Both the position numbers and the translations under genes were made by a program. DNA of 20,696 bases from an uncultured Bdellovibrio sp. (GTDB lineage: Bacteria; Bdellovibrionota; Bdellovibrionia; Bdellovibrionales; Bdellovibrionaceae). The notes beneath the pieces were generated by a model, which was given only the letters and a program-made list of their open reading frames with translations, was not told where the DNA came from and made no database searches. Below are positions 13,563 through 20,696 of this stretch, one piece after another (the first letter of the stretch is position 1; the number at the start of each line of letters is the position of its first letter). Location: NCBI GenBank assembly GCA_946480995.1, contig CAMLMF010000005.1:1-20696 (forward strand), given 5' to 3'.

Positions 13563-14537
13563 TTAGCGAATCTGCCAAGCGATCTTTTCAAGGGCCTCAA
13601 CTTCTTCGGCCCAATATCTAAAAGAATTAAATTCTGGAAAAAGCCGTGGAAAACTAGGGTCTTCCCAGCGTTTTGCAATCCAGCCGGCGTAAGAGATAAT
13701 TCTTAAGCCACGCAGTAATGGAATCCACGACCACTGATGATCGGGGAACTCGCGCAGTTCTTCATAGCCTTCGATAATTTGCATTTTCTCTTCATCTAAG
13801 CTGTCAGCGTCGCCGGAAAGCAGCATCCAAAAATCTTGGATGACCGGGCCGTTAACGAAATCGTCGAAATCGACTAGGAAAAATTCTTTGCCGTTATTTA
13901 AAAGATTTCCTTTATGGCAATCGCCGTGGATGCGAATAAATTCTGATGAATCAAAAGTGTCATCAATCGTATACAGGATGTCTTCGGCCGCCGTGACATA
14001 ACGATCACGGACTTCGGGTGTGATCCAGCTTTCTAAAAAATCTAAAGTCTGCCAGCCACCGTAATAGCTAGTGTCTAAGACAGGACGGTGAGGAGCAGAT
14101 TTTTTTGCTCCAACATTGTGAACCTGGGCCATTAAGCGCCCGACTTTTTGTAATTCGCCTTGCAGAAACTCTTGCGGCATTCGTCCTAATACTTTGGGAA
14201 AGAAAGTAACGTACATGCCGTCAATTTCAGAAATCGTGCTGTTATTGTTTTGGATTAAAGGAGCGACGGCCGGAATGCCTTCATTTTTTAAAGACAATAA
14301 GAACTCATGCTCTTCTAGGATGGCCTCTTTGCTCCAGCGTTGGGGGCGATAGAACTTGGCGATGACGTTATTGTTTAAAAGATCTTTTTGTGCGGGTGAC
14401 TCAAGTTTAATATCAAACACGCGATTTTCATAGGAATTTAGCTGCGTGAATTCGCCCGTAGGATAATAGCCGGCACTTTCTGCTGACTGCAGAACTTTTT
14501 CCGGATCGAGACTATAAAAAGAAGAGCTTTTATCCAT
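13563..14537 (-). CDS. srkA: Stress-response serine/threonine protein kinase, SrkA/RdoA (YihE) family
   Basis: A 324-aa aminoglycoside-phosphotransferase-fold kinase, close in length to E. coli SrkA. Signature blocks: LNSYENRVFDI (33-43), the ATP-lysine region VIAKFYRPQRW (58-68, K61), EEHEFLLSL (75-83), the catalytic loop HGDCHKGNLL (204-213, D206 and N211), and the metal-binding LVDFDDF (221-227, D223). In E. coli this kinase opposes stress-induced MazF-related death; the same role here is an inference from family. The frame extends to 14573, but ATG 14537 gives the family N-terminus; neither start has a clear SD. It is divergent from the YgjP-like gene, whose start is 47 bases away. Confidence 0.93.
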   Translation of the reverse strand: MDKSSSFYSLDPEKVLQSAESAGYYPTGEFTQLNSYENRVFDIKLESPAQKDLLNNNVIAKFYRPQRWSKEAILEEHEFLLSLKNEGIPAVAPLIQNNNSTISEIDGMYVTFFPKVLGRMPQEFLQGELQKVGRLMAQVHNVGAKKSAPHRPVLDTSYYGGWQTLDFLESWITPEVRDRYVTAAEDILYTIDDTFDSSEFIRIHGDCHKGNLLNNGKEFFLVDFDDFVNGPVIQDFWMLLSGDADSLDEEKMQIIEGYEELREFPDHQWSWIPLLRGLRIISYAGWIAKRWEDPSFPRLFPEFNSFRYWAEEVEALEKIAWQIR

Positions 14538-14584
14538 GAATATGAACTTGCCAGTTTTTCGAGCGTAAGTCATTCTCTGTCGTG

Positions 14585-15340
14585 ATGAGTGGCAAAGAAA
14601 CCTTCCTTTTCGCGAAATGGTCTGTAGAGGTGCACCGGAGGTCTTTCCGACGCGCGGTCTCTATCTACTTATACCCAAATAAGCCGATTAAAGTCGTCGC
14701 CGCAAAAAGTATCACGCACAAGGTGATTGTCGATTTCTTGATGTCAAAAAAGGACTGGATTGAAAAGAACTTTGAAAAGTTTCAAGACATCGCTGAAAAA
14801 TTCCCCGAGAAAAAGATCAAAGCTTATGAAAGATTCCCTTTCCGCGGGGTCGATCGCCAATTAAAGGTTGTTATCACTTTAAATAAAAAGCCTTTCGTTT
14901 CAGTGACTGAACAAGAATTGCTGTTACATATTCCGCGCAACGAATGGAGTGCAAATTCTTTAATCCAAGAGCATCCCACAGCGCTTAAAGAAATCCGTCA
15001 CTTCTATAAACGTGAAGCCGTCACGTTCCTGATGGAGCGTCTTAAATTTTGGAGCGAAGCTATGAAGCTTCATCCTGCGCAAGTAAAGTTCCGTGAACAG
15101 CGAACGCGCTGGGGCAGTTGTTCATCAAAAAAGATTATTAATTTGAATTGGCGTTTAATCGTTTTTCATCAAGACATTATTGATTACGTGATCGTGCATG
15201 AACTAGCGCATTTGCAGCACATGGATCACTCGGACAGATTTTGGTCGTTGGTGGAAAGGTTTATTCCCGAATATCAGCGCACGATGAAGTCTTTAAAGGA
15301 ATCCCAGTATCTGGTGGAATTCCTCTCAGAAAATAATTAG
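14585..15340 (+). CDS. YgjP-like (DUF45) zinc metallopeptidase
   Basis: A 251-aa cytoplasmic protein of the YgjP/DUF45 family, related to SprT/WLM metallopeptidases; the substrate is unknown. Landmarks in order: N-terminal strand region (about 10-40), KSITHKVIVDFLMSKKDWIEKN (41-62), FREQRTRWGSCSSKKIINLNWRLI (169-192) typical of the family, and the zinc motif HELAH (205-209) followed by a third ligand H215 in MDHSDRFW. All metal ligands are present. The codon before ATG 14585 is GTG (14582), which could also serve as start; neither has a clear SD. It converges with the PAP2 gene, the two stops overlapping by four bases (TTAG). Confidence 0.92.
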   Translation: MSGKETFLFAKWSVEVHRRSFRRAVSIYLYPNKPIKVVAAKSITHKVIVDFLMSKKDWIEKNFEKFQDIAEKFPEKKIKAYERFPFRGVDRQLKVVITLNKKPFVSVTEQELLLHIPRNEWSANSLIQEHPTALKEIRHFYKREAVTFLMERLKFWSEAMKLHPAQVKFREQRTRWGSCSSKKIINLNWRLIVFHQDIIDYVIVHELAHLQHMDHSDRFWSLVERFIPEYQRTMKSLKESQYLVEFLSENN

Positions 15341-16041
15341 CTCAGTTTTTTATAAAGACCGTTTTCGGTTTTTGCTCTCATCCAAGTCAGGGCTAGTAAA
15401 GTGCCGACATAACCTACGCAAGCTCCGAAAATAATATCGCTTAAGAAATGATCGTGGACTACGACGCGAGTCAGGCAAATGAGCATCGCAAAAGGTATCC
15501 AGAACCAGCGAAATTTCGGGAAGGCGACACTCATCATAGTGGCGACAGTGAAGATGACTTGCGAGTGGCCTGAAGAAAACGAATGCCAATGCCAGTGAGT
15601 CGTTAACGGCGTAAATATATAAGGATCATAATCAGGTGTTTTATGAGGGCGTTGTCGGCCCACGGTGAACTTAATTAAATGTGTGATGATGCCGCTAAAT
15701 ATTAAGGCCACGAAAAAGTTTAAACCCCAGCGACGATAATAGTCTAATGTGTCTGGACGCTTTTTAAATGCAGCGATCTTAGGGCCGATCCACTTACAAA
15801 AAGCCCAAGTACCCAGTGACAACATAAAGTAATACTCGGAAAGACCAATATCAGTCAGGATTCGGGCTGTAGCCCAGACGGCGTCTTTGACCTGCGGGTC
15901 TGCGAAGTACAAAGAAAAGGACTGATCCAAATAGCGCATAGCTATCATCGCCAGAATAAAAGAGGTCAAAAGGACCTTAATCAGATGCTTTGTCAGTTTT
16001 TGCGGGTTGCCGATAAGCTCGCCGAATTGTTGTACGGGCAT
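15337..16041 (-). CDS. PAP2-family membrane phosphatase
   Basis: A 234-aa integral membrane phosphatase (phosphatidic acid phosphatase type 2 / undecaprenyl pyrophosphatase-like). The three catalytic motifs are intact: KFTVGRQRP (124-132), SSGH (156-159) and RVVVHDHFLSD (192-202), with hydrophobic segments between them (about 20-38, 69-85, 106-124, 160-175, 180-192, 200-222). Typical substrates are lipid phosphates or isoprenoid pyrophosphates at the outer face of the inner membrane; this one is not determined. The start is ATG 16041, supported by AAGGA five bases upstream; the frame runs on to 16173, but that extension is not hydrophobic and overlaps the divergent lipoprotein gene. It is transcribed alone. 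Confidence 0.93.
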   Translation of the reverse strand: MPVQQFGELIGNPQKLTKHLIKVLLTSFILAMIAMRYLDQSFSLYFADPQVKDAVWATARILTDIGLSEYYFMLSLGTWAFCKWIGPKIAAFKKRPDTLDYYRRWGLNFFVALIFSGIITHLIKFTVGRQRPHKTPDYDPYIFTPLTTHWHWHSFSSGHSQVIFTVATMMSVAFPKFRWFWIPFAMLICLTRVVVHDHFLSDIIFGACVGYVGTLLALTWMRAKTENGLYKKLS

Positions 16042-16171
16042 GTAATTCCTTCTTTCCGGCAGTGTAAAACGGATCTTATACGCAATACAAGGCCTGATGG
16101 GGGGTGGCGAGTGGTGGCCCAGGCCTTGCTTAGGATCCAACGTCTCGTGACAGAATACTTGGAGGTTTTTC

Positions 16172-17656
16172 ATGTTACCAATGCTTACTCAGCATAAAAT
16201 GATCACGGCTGCTCTTTTGGCTTCTTTAAGCCTAACAGCTTGTGGTTCTAAAAAAGATGTTATCGCAGCTCCGCCAGCGACTCCGGAAACTCAGCCTGCT
16301 CCGGCAGCAAGTCCCGCAGTGAAGGCAGATGCCGCTAAATCCGGCACTAAATCAGCTGATGCCAATGGCCAAGCGGGAGGCTCGCTTCCAGATCCAGAGA
16401 ACGGTGAAGTCCATCCGCCAATTCCAGAGGAATCAGGAAAAGATACTGCGAAAAATCCAGGTAAAGGTAAGCCTGCGCAACAACCTAATCCGTTGTCGCC
16501 AACGCCACTTCCTGTAAAAGCGGGAACCACGCCGCCGCCTGCACCAGCAGCGCCAGCTAAGCCAGCTCCACCAGCGCCACCAGCTCAAACCGCTAAGCCA
16601 GTGCTTCCAACTCCAGTTGTTGCGGGAACAAAACCAGCGCCTGCAGCTGAAGTTAGCCAATTGCCTTCTGACTATGTTTCAAATGATCCAGCAAACGTCA
16701 GTCGTGACAACCTTTCAAAACGTATGACGGGTGCGGTGACTGCAGATGGTTTGGTATATACTTCTTCTTCGACAGACGATCTTTTAAATTACCTAAGAGC
16801 TCGTAACGATAAAGTCGGCGCAGAAACTCGTCGCTTAAATCTTCAAGCGGCAGCTTCAGTTGTGTCGGCGAAATTAAGCTTAGATGCTTTTTCAGGTGAC
16901 GCGATTGTTACTTTAAAAATTCAAGAAGGTTCTGAAACGAAAATTTACAACCTTGCGGGTGCAAATGGTGAGGGTGGTTACGCAGCGAAACTTCGTGTTG
17001 TTCGTGGAGCTAACGACGAAAAAACAACGGGTGTTCGCGCTATCGAAGGTACATTAAAATGTGTGGATCTTGATGGTGGTTGTGAAAACACTTTGGTTCG
17101 TTTGAAAATCGGTTCAGCACCAAGCGCGATCGTCAGTGTTGTGTTCAGAAATTCACAAGCTGATACTTACACAAATCTTCCAGAAAAGTATTCTGACAAT
17201 CCGGAGTATTTGTGGATCAGAGATTTCTTTATCAGCTCTGCTAAGCAATTAAATGTGACTAATAAAATCAAAAGTATTCGTATGAGCTCTTACGAAGTAG
17301 TCAACGGCCGTTCAGGTGTTGCATTGACTATCAAGGGTGTGAATAACGAACTTCTTGGCTTTGCAGGTCCTTTGTTGGCGCCTGAAGCGGGTACAGGAGT
17401 AAGTGTTAATCTTGCTCGTATCGCGAAAGATCAAGACGACTCATTGGATTTGATCTCTTTGGATAACACGCAACTGACTTATGCGAACTCTATTGGTGAA
17501 GCTCGCATGGTTGCCAATAACGGTTTAGGCCAAGTTCGTCTTCTTTTGAAAATGAGAAAACGTGCTAGCTTCCCGCAAGATCAGTTCATGATCACGTTCA
17601 TGAGAAAAATCAAACCTTTGGTTGAATTGAACGAAGACAGTTTAAGTTTGAAATAG
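16172..17656 (+). CDS. Large lipoprotein with Pro/Ala-rich linker, unknown C-terminal domain
   Basis: A 494-aa predicted lipoprotein. The signal ends in lipobox LTAC (Cys24). Residues about 33-165 are a Pro/Ala/Lys-rich, probably extended linker that could span the periplasm or peptidoglycan. The remaining 330 residues form a globular part rich in beta-like segments (AIVTLKIQEGSETKIYNLAG, VRAIEGTLKCVDLDGGCENTLVRLKIG) with just two cysteines, close together (KCVDLDGGC), which could form a disulfide. I do not recognise the domain. The ATG has GGAGG six bases ahead. It is followed by a strong terminator and is separate from the next gene, another exported protein with a Pro-rich linker. The gene is divergent from the PAP2 phosphatase, about 130 bases apart. 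Confidence 0.88.
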   Translation: MLPMLTQHKMITAALLASLSLTACGSKKDVIAAPPATPETQPAPAASPAVKADAAKSGTKSADANGQAGGSLPDPENGEVHPPIPEESGKDTAKNPGKGKPAQQPNPLSPTPLPVKAGTTPPPAPAAPAKPAPPAPPAQTAKPVLPTPVVAGTKPAPAAEVSQLPSDYVSNDPANVSRDNLSKRMTGAVTADGLVYTSSSTDDLLNYLRARNDKVGAETRRLNLQAAASVVSAKLSLDAFSGDAIVTLKIQEGSETKIYNLAGANGEGGYAAKLRVVRGANDEKTTGVRAIEGTLKCVDLDGGCENTLVRLKIGSAPSAIVSVVFRNSQADTYTNLPEKYSDNPEYLWIRDFFISSAKQLNVTNKIKSIRMSSYEVVNGRSGVALTIKGVNNELLGFAGPLLAPEAGTGVSVNLARIAKDQDDSLDLISLDNTQLTYANSIGEARMVANNGLGQVRLLLKMRKRASFPQDQFMITFMRKIKPLVELNEDSLSLK

Positions 17657-17688
17657 TTTTTTCCCCAAGAAACTATAATCTTCCCGAG

Positions 17689-17724
17689 AGGGCCGCAGAC
17701 TCCAAGCTGTGGCCTTCTTTTTTT
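17689..17724 (+). terminator. Rho-independent terminator of the lipoprotein gene
   Basis: AGGGCCGCAG and CTGTGGCCTT pair over 10 bp (two G-T pairs) around an 8-base loop, followed by C and seven T's. Confidence 0.92.
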
Positions 17725-17726
17725 AC

Positions 17727-17825
17727 GGCGATCTCAGAAACACCAACTGCTGCGTTGTTCGTCGTCGACGTACTTTCAGTACGCCTTCCTCCTCCTGCCT
17801 TGCATTTGGTATTCCTGAAATCGCC
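17727..17825. repeat. 99-bp palindromic repeat-like element
   Basis: The outer arms, GGCGATCTCAGAAACACCAA and so on (17727-17750) and the reverse complement at 17802-17825, match at about 19 of 24 positions. In the centre is a second perfect hairpin, CGTACT-TTC-AGTACG (17769-17783), flanked by a GTCGTCGAC tract and a CCTTCCTCCTCCTG tract. The whole could fold into a long hairpin or cruciform. It fills the gap between a terminator and the next gene, contains no gene, and has the look of a dispersed REP/MITE-type unit. Only one copy is in the window, so the repeat status is inferred. Confidence 0.6.
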
Positions 17826-17932
17826 TTATTTCTGTGAAATTTGTTCTTAGTGTCTTTTTGGCCTCGAATTGGTTGGCCCGTCCATTGCTTTATGGAAGCA
17901 CTGAGGAAACTTTCAACCACTCGGGGGACATA

Positions 17933-18859
17933 ATGACTCTAAAAAGCAGCCTATTATTAACTTTCGCAGCGATCACTTTGGTTTCAGCTTCAGCGGGAGC
18001 TTATATTGTACCGGGACCGCGTGGTCCTAATTATCCGCAACAACCACCTCTTCCTCCTCCGCCGCCTCAAGGTGGAATTTACCCAGGAAATCCCGGCGGT
18101 GGCTTTCCTCCTGGTTACCCAGGTGGTCAAGATGACTTCGGTGGACCGATCGGTGTGGGGCGCCAAGATAAAAAAGTTATCTATTTAAATCGTCGTATTT
18201 CAAATGAAACAATCCCACTTCGTCAATTGGCGAATATCGGGGCTAACTATGATGGTTATGTTGTGCAATCAGTGATTGTTGAAACAAGCCGTGGCATGAG
18301 CAACGGTGAGCTTGCCTTGTTGGCAGATGGCCGCGAAGAAGATCGCTCTTATGCTTCACAAAGTGTGATCGAACTGATTCCGCGTTATGCGACTGTTTTA
18401 GGTCAACAAATTCGTTCGTTGCAATTAGCTGTGCGTGGATCTGTGCAAGTGTCTTCGATTACGATCAACTTAGTTGAAGGCGGTCGTGGCGGTGGAATCC
18501 CAGGGCGCCCAGGTCGTCCCGGCAATCCAGGTCGCAGTATCGAAGTTCCATTGAATGTGGCTCGTTACATGATGGGTAACGATCGTTTGGATTTGTCATA
18601 TAGTATCGACGTTTACAATTTGCGTGGTTACAGAGTTCAAGAAATCCTGATCGATGCAACCCCAGCTTACAACACGGCTTTGCTTGATGTTGTGGTTGGC
18701 GGATTTAGTGCGAGCAGAACTTTGCAATTGGATCACTACAACACAAGACAAAGTGTGATTCCACAAAATGCTGTGATTGGCCAAGGCGGAGAAAACATCG
18801 TTCTTATCAATCGCGGTGACTTGAACATCCACGGTGTGACTTTACGTTTATCTCGTTAA
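17933..18859 (+). CDS. Secreted protein with Pro/Gly-rich linkers and duplicated beta domain
   Basis: A 308-aa exported protein, family not recognised. A signal peptide (about 1-23, ending SAGA) is followed by a Pro/Gly-rich segment (26-78, with PPPPP and PGNPGGG). Two similar domains follow, about 81-181 and 202-307, joined by a collagen-like Gly-x-x stretch (about 187-201, GRPGRPGNPGR). The domains share landmarks: GYVVQSVIVE and GYRVQEILID, then VRGSVQVSSITINL and INRGDLNIHGVTLRL at their ends. There are no cysteines and no lipobox. The start is ATG 17933 with GGGGGA four bases ahead; the frame is open upstream to 17834, next to the palindromic repeat, but that region is not signal-like. 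It is probably periplasmic or extracellular. Confidence 0.86.
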   Translation: MTLKSSLLLTFAAITLVSASAGAYIVPGPRGPNYPQQPPLPPPPPQGGIYPGNPGGGFPPGYPGGQDDFGGPIGVGRQDKKVIYLNRRISNETIPLRQLANIGANYDGYVVQSVIVETSRGMSNGELALLADGREEDRSYASQSVIELIPRYATVLGQQIRSLQLAVRGSVQVSSITINLVEGGRGGGIPGRPGRPGNPGRSIEVPLNVARYMMGNDRLDLSYSIDVYNLRGYRVQEILIDATPAYNTALLDVVVGGFSASRTLQLDHYNTRQSVIPQNAVIGQGGENIVLINRGDLNIHGVTLRLSR

Positions 18860-18890
18860 TATCTAAGTTCTTTTAAGTTTTACACCTTTT

Positions 18891-18925
18891 GGGGGCTCTC
18901 GGGTTGGGAGCCCCTTTTATTTTTT
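18891..18925 (+). terminator. Rho-independent terminator
   Basis: GGGGCTC / GAGCCCC stem (7 bp) with a 9-base loop, followed by TTTTATTTTTT, about 30 bases after the secreted-protein stop. Confidence 0.9.
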
Positions 18926-19032
18926 GGGACCCATGTCTTTGTTGCGCTTTGCGATAGCAAAAATCTGCTTTGTGCTTGTTTTGCCGATTCAAATCAGGTG
19001 AACTATTTGAGGTAAAAGGAGATCTGATTTCT

Positions 19033-20181
19033 ATGCAAAACAGTCATCTTGAGTTTAGCAAAGGCAAAGAAATTTCAATGGGTTCGGTGAATTCTCCGAA
19101 CCTTTCTGATTACATGAATTACCGCTCGTTTCTGGCGGATTTCTATCGCTTTAAAAGACAAAGTTCGAAGGGCTCTTTAAGAGCTTATAACTATGCAGTC
19201 TTTTCGGCGGCAGCGAATATCAAATCTCCGAATTACCTAAAAATGATCATCGAAGGAAAAAGAAATCTTTCTGAAGATATGATCGGCAAGTTCGGTAAAG
19301 CTTTAAGCTTTATGAAGGATCAAACAGAAGAGTTCCGTTTGCTTGTGCACTTTACTCAAGCCACAGACCCTGCTGATCGTAATATGTACCTTAAAAAACT
19401 GAGCGAACACCGTGTGGCGGGAAAACTGAAGTCCGGCGAGATCGATCGCAAGACTTGGGAAAAAGTTCCGAACTGGGTGACGTGGATCGTTTATGCAATG
19501 GTCGATCAAGAAGGTGTTTCATTTGACACGGCCGGCTTGAAAAGTCTTTTGCGCGATAAAGCTTCAGAAGATGAAATCGAACATGCATTGGCTACTTTGT
19601 TAAACACCGGCGAACTTCGTCGTGATGAAAAAACAGGGGAGCTTAAAAAAGGTCGCAGCCTTATTGAATCCCCTGAAGATGTGCCGGTTGCTTTAGTGCG
19701 CAAGTTGCAATCCCAACTTATGTACTTAGGCTTAGAGTCTTTATATCAAGATCAACCGACGGATCGCGAATTTGGTACTTTGACAATGTCTTTAACGAAG
19801 TCTGAGTTTGAAGAAATTAAATTCAAACTGCGCCAAATGCGTAAGGGTTTCCACAAAGACAACTCAATCGCGCGTATGAAAGAAAAGGGCGAAAGAGTTT
19901 ATCAACTGAACATCCAACTTTTCCCTGTGACAAAAGCAGTGGAAGGGGTGGCAGCGAAGCCTTTGATCAAAACGGCTTTAGACGTGAACGTGGAAACACC
20001 GATTGTTGAAACTGCAGAGCCCGTAGTTCAGGCGCAAGCTCCTGTGGTTGCGGCAACAACAACGGCGACACCGGAAAAAAATGCGGAAGTGGCAGAGACT
20101 GTAAACGCAAAAGACAATCGTGCGACGAATGTCAGTTCGTTGGCAGCGACGGCGGCTTCGGCTGCGGATTTATTTAGATAA
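19033..20181 (+). CDS. TIGR02147-family regulatory protein with disordered C-terminal tail
   Basis: A 382-aa protein. Residues about 24-82 carry the family's N-terminal signature: LSDYMNYRSFLADFYRFKRQ, then YAVFSAAANIKSPNYLKMIIEGKRNLS, a degenerate HTH-like module. About 83-310 is the helical DUF4423-like part. From about residue 315 the sequence becomes Val/Ala/Thr/Glu/Pro-rich (VVQAQAPVVAATTTATPEKN), a roughly 65-residue low-complexity tail ending ASAADLFR that I would not expect in this family. The family is thought to be DNA-binding regulators. Start: ATG 19033, with AAAAGGAG eleven bases upstream, rather wide; the frame is open to a TTG at 18970. It is monocistronic. TCAAAT/ATTTGA arms at about 18990-19012 overlap a weak promoter candidate. 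Confidence 0.87.
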   Translation: MQNSHLEFSKGKEISMGSVNSPNLSDYMNYRSFLADFYRFKRQSSKGSLRAYNYAVFSAAANIKSPNYLKMIIEGKRNLSEDMIGKFGKALSFMKDQTEEFRLLVHFTQATDPADRNMYLKKLSEHRVAGKLKSGEIDRKTWEKVPNWVTWIVYAMVDQEGVSFDTAGLKSLLRDKASEDEIEHALATLLNTGELRRDEKTGELKKGRSLIESPEDVPVALVRKLQSQLMYLGLESLYQDQPTDREFGTLTMSLTKSEFEEIKFKLRQMRKGFHKDNSIARMKEKGERVYQLNIQLFPVTKAVEGVAAKPLIKTALDVNVETPIVETAEPVVQAQAPVVAATTTATPEKNAEVAETVNAKDNRATNVSSLAATAASAADLFR

Positions 20182-20214
20182 ATAAAAAATAAGCCCCGTT
20201 TTGCGACGGGGCTT
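20181..20214. terminator. Rho-independent terminator between convergent genes
   Basis: AAGCCCCGT / ACGGGGCTT, a 9-bp stem with a six-base loop (20191-20214). The T-rich run is on the minus-strand side (ATTTTTTATT), so it serves mainly the HD-family gene, with weaker action on the plus strand. Confidence 0.85.
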
Positions 20215-20237
20215 AAATACCTGAGCGACTGCTCATC

Positions 20238-20696
20238 TTACTTCCAAGACAATGTTGGTAACAATTTATAAGGCATCTTTGCAAGCTCTGACTTGATGTT
20301 GAGGATCGCTTGTTCTTCGTAGCGATTTTTAAACCATTCAGTCTGAAAGATATTCCGTTTTAAGTTACTTTTTAAAAAGGCTTTCCGCTTTAAATGATAA
20401 GTCAGGTAAGGCACGGCTTGATATTCTAGGCGTACATGTTGCTGGTAAACTAGGTATTCGATCGCAGGTTGACCTAGGATCGAAAAATCAATGTCTAAAA
20501 AGTATTGTTCTGATTTAGTTAGGTTGCGCTTTTTTAACATTGCGGGAGTACAAAGAATCATCTGATAAACTTGTTCTAAGTCTATTTTTGGGGAAAGTAC
20601 CCCAAGATCAATCTTCATTTTCTTCGCACTGTCCTCTTCGTTTGTTTTTGAAAAAGGTGCATAGACCACGTCGTGATACCAAATAGCGAGTTCAAT
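20238..20696 (-). CDS. HD-superfamily (COG4339-like) hydrolase, 5' end beyond window
   Basis: The frame is open to the right edge, so the start is not in the window; 152 residues are visible. The first visible block IELAIWYHDVVYAPFSKTNEEDSA contains the HD pair and matches predicted metal-dependent HD-superfamily phosphohydrolases of the COG4339 type, as does the later FLDIDFSILGQP (about residues 66-77) and the C-terminal ALxY/FKNRYEEQAILNI-like helices. Where relatives usually have a Thr-x-x-His motif (LILATKxH), this protein reads MILCTPAMLKKRN and the His appears to be missing. A GTG at 20669 is only an internal codon, not the start. The substrate is unknown; a terminator follows. Confidence 0.85.
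   Translation of the reverse strand: MELAIWYHDVVYAPFSKTNEEDSAKKMKIDLGVLSPKIDLEQVYQMILCTPAMLKKRNLTKSEQYFLDIDFSILGQPAIEYLVYQQHVRLEYQAVPYLTYHLKRKAFLKSNLKRNIFQTEWFKNRYEEQAILNIKSELAKMPYKLLPTLSWK

Noticed and set aside
16042..16173. 44-residue extension of the PAP2 protein
   Set aside because: It overlaps the start region of the divergent lipoprotein gene; ATG 16041 has its own SD.
1..20696. Search by eye for tRNA genes, CRISPR arrays, insertion sequences and phage genes
   Set aside because: No cloverleaf-like T-loop sequences, regularly spaced repeats, transposases, integrases or phage structural proteins were recognised.

Overview
The window looks like a chromosomal segment from a Bdellovibrio-like predatory bacterium (Bdellovibrionota). 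This is inferred from content, not from any search: two regulators of the TIGR02147/DUF4423 type (a family best known from Bdellovibrio and Fibrobacter), many small secreted proteins and lipoproteins of unknown family, a eukaryote-type NADP isocitrate dehydrogenase, and compact convergent genes sharing bidirectional terminators. GC content is moderate. There is no prophage, transposase, CRISPR array, tRNA or rRNA.

Layout. 1-1916 (minus): SRP 4.5S RNA followed directly by dnaX, which runs off the left edge and starts at TTG. 2104-4024: small secreted protein, a TIGR02147/DUF4423-like regulator on the minus strand, another small secreted protein. 4094-5386 (minus): icd with a near-consensus sigma70 promoter. 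5531-6705 (minus): two tandem paralogous lipoproteins. 6852-7643 (plus): M48 metalloprotease lipoprotein. 7649-8826 (minus): class-C beta-lactamase-like serine hydrolase, preceded by an overlapping 47-codon membrane microprotein. 8980-10668: divergent tetR and a DoxX-like / flavodoxin-fold oxidoreductase operon, with a 21-bp-period direct repeat between them as candidate operator. 10721-11426 (minus): a 100-aa membrane protein and, upstream, a 28-codon peptide gene whose product resembles a double-glycine-type leader. 11427-12965: divergent lysR-type regulator and GNAT acetyltransferase. 13120-13506: basic histone-H1-like protein. 13563-15340: divergent SrkA-like kinase and YgjP-like metallopeptidase. 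15337-16041 (minus): PAP2 phosphatase. 16172-18859 (plus): Pro-rich lipoprotein, a 99-bp palindromic repeat, and a secreted protein with an internal domain duplication. 19033-20181 (plus): TIGR02147 regulator with a disordered tail. 20238-20696 (minus): HD-superfamily hydrolase, cut by the right edge.

Most genes are short independent transcription units, as the many terminators show. Clear functional groupings are few: ffs-dnaX, the tetR-controlled membrane protein/oxidoreductase pair, the microprotein-hydrolase pair and the lysR-GNAT divergon. Most genes have strong Shine-Dalgarno sequences, but at least four (M48 protease, DoxX-like protein, LysR, GNAT) lack one and instead have a promoter-like -10 box a few bases before the ATG, suggesting leaderless or nearly leaderless mRNAs.

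The observations most worth following are the 28-codon peptide gene at 11215-11301 with its unexplained downstream open frame, the microprotein at 8683-8826, the palindromic repeat at 17727-17825, and the tetR-region direct repeat. All names rest on motif recognition by eye; none was confirmed by alignment or database search.
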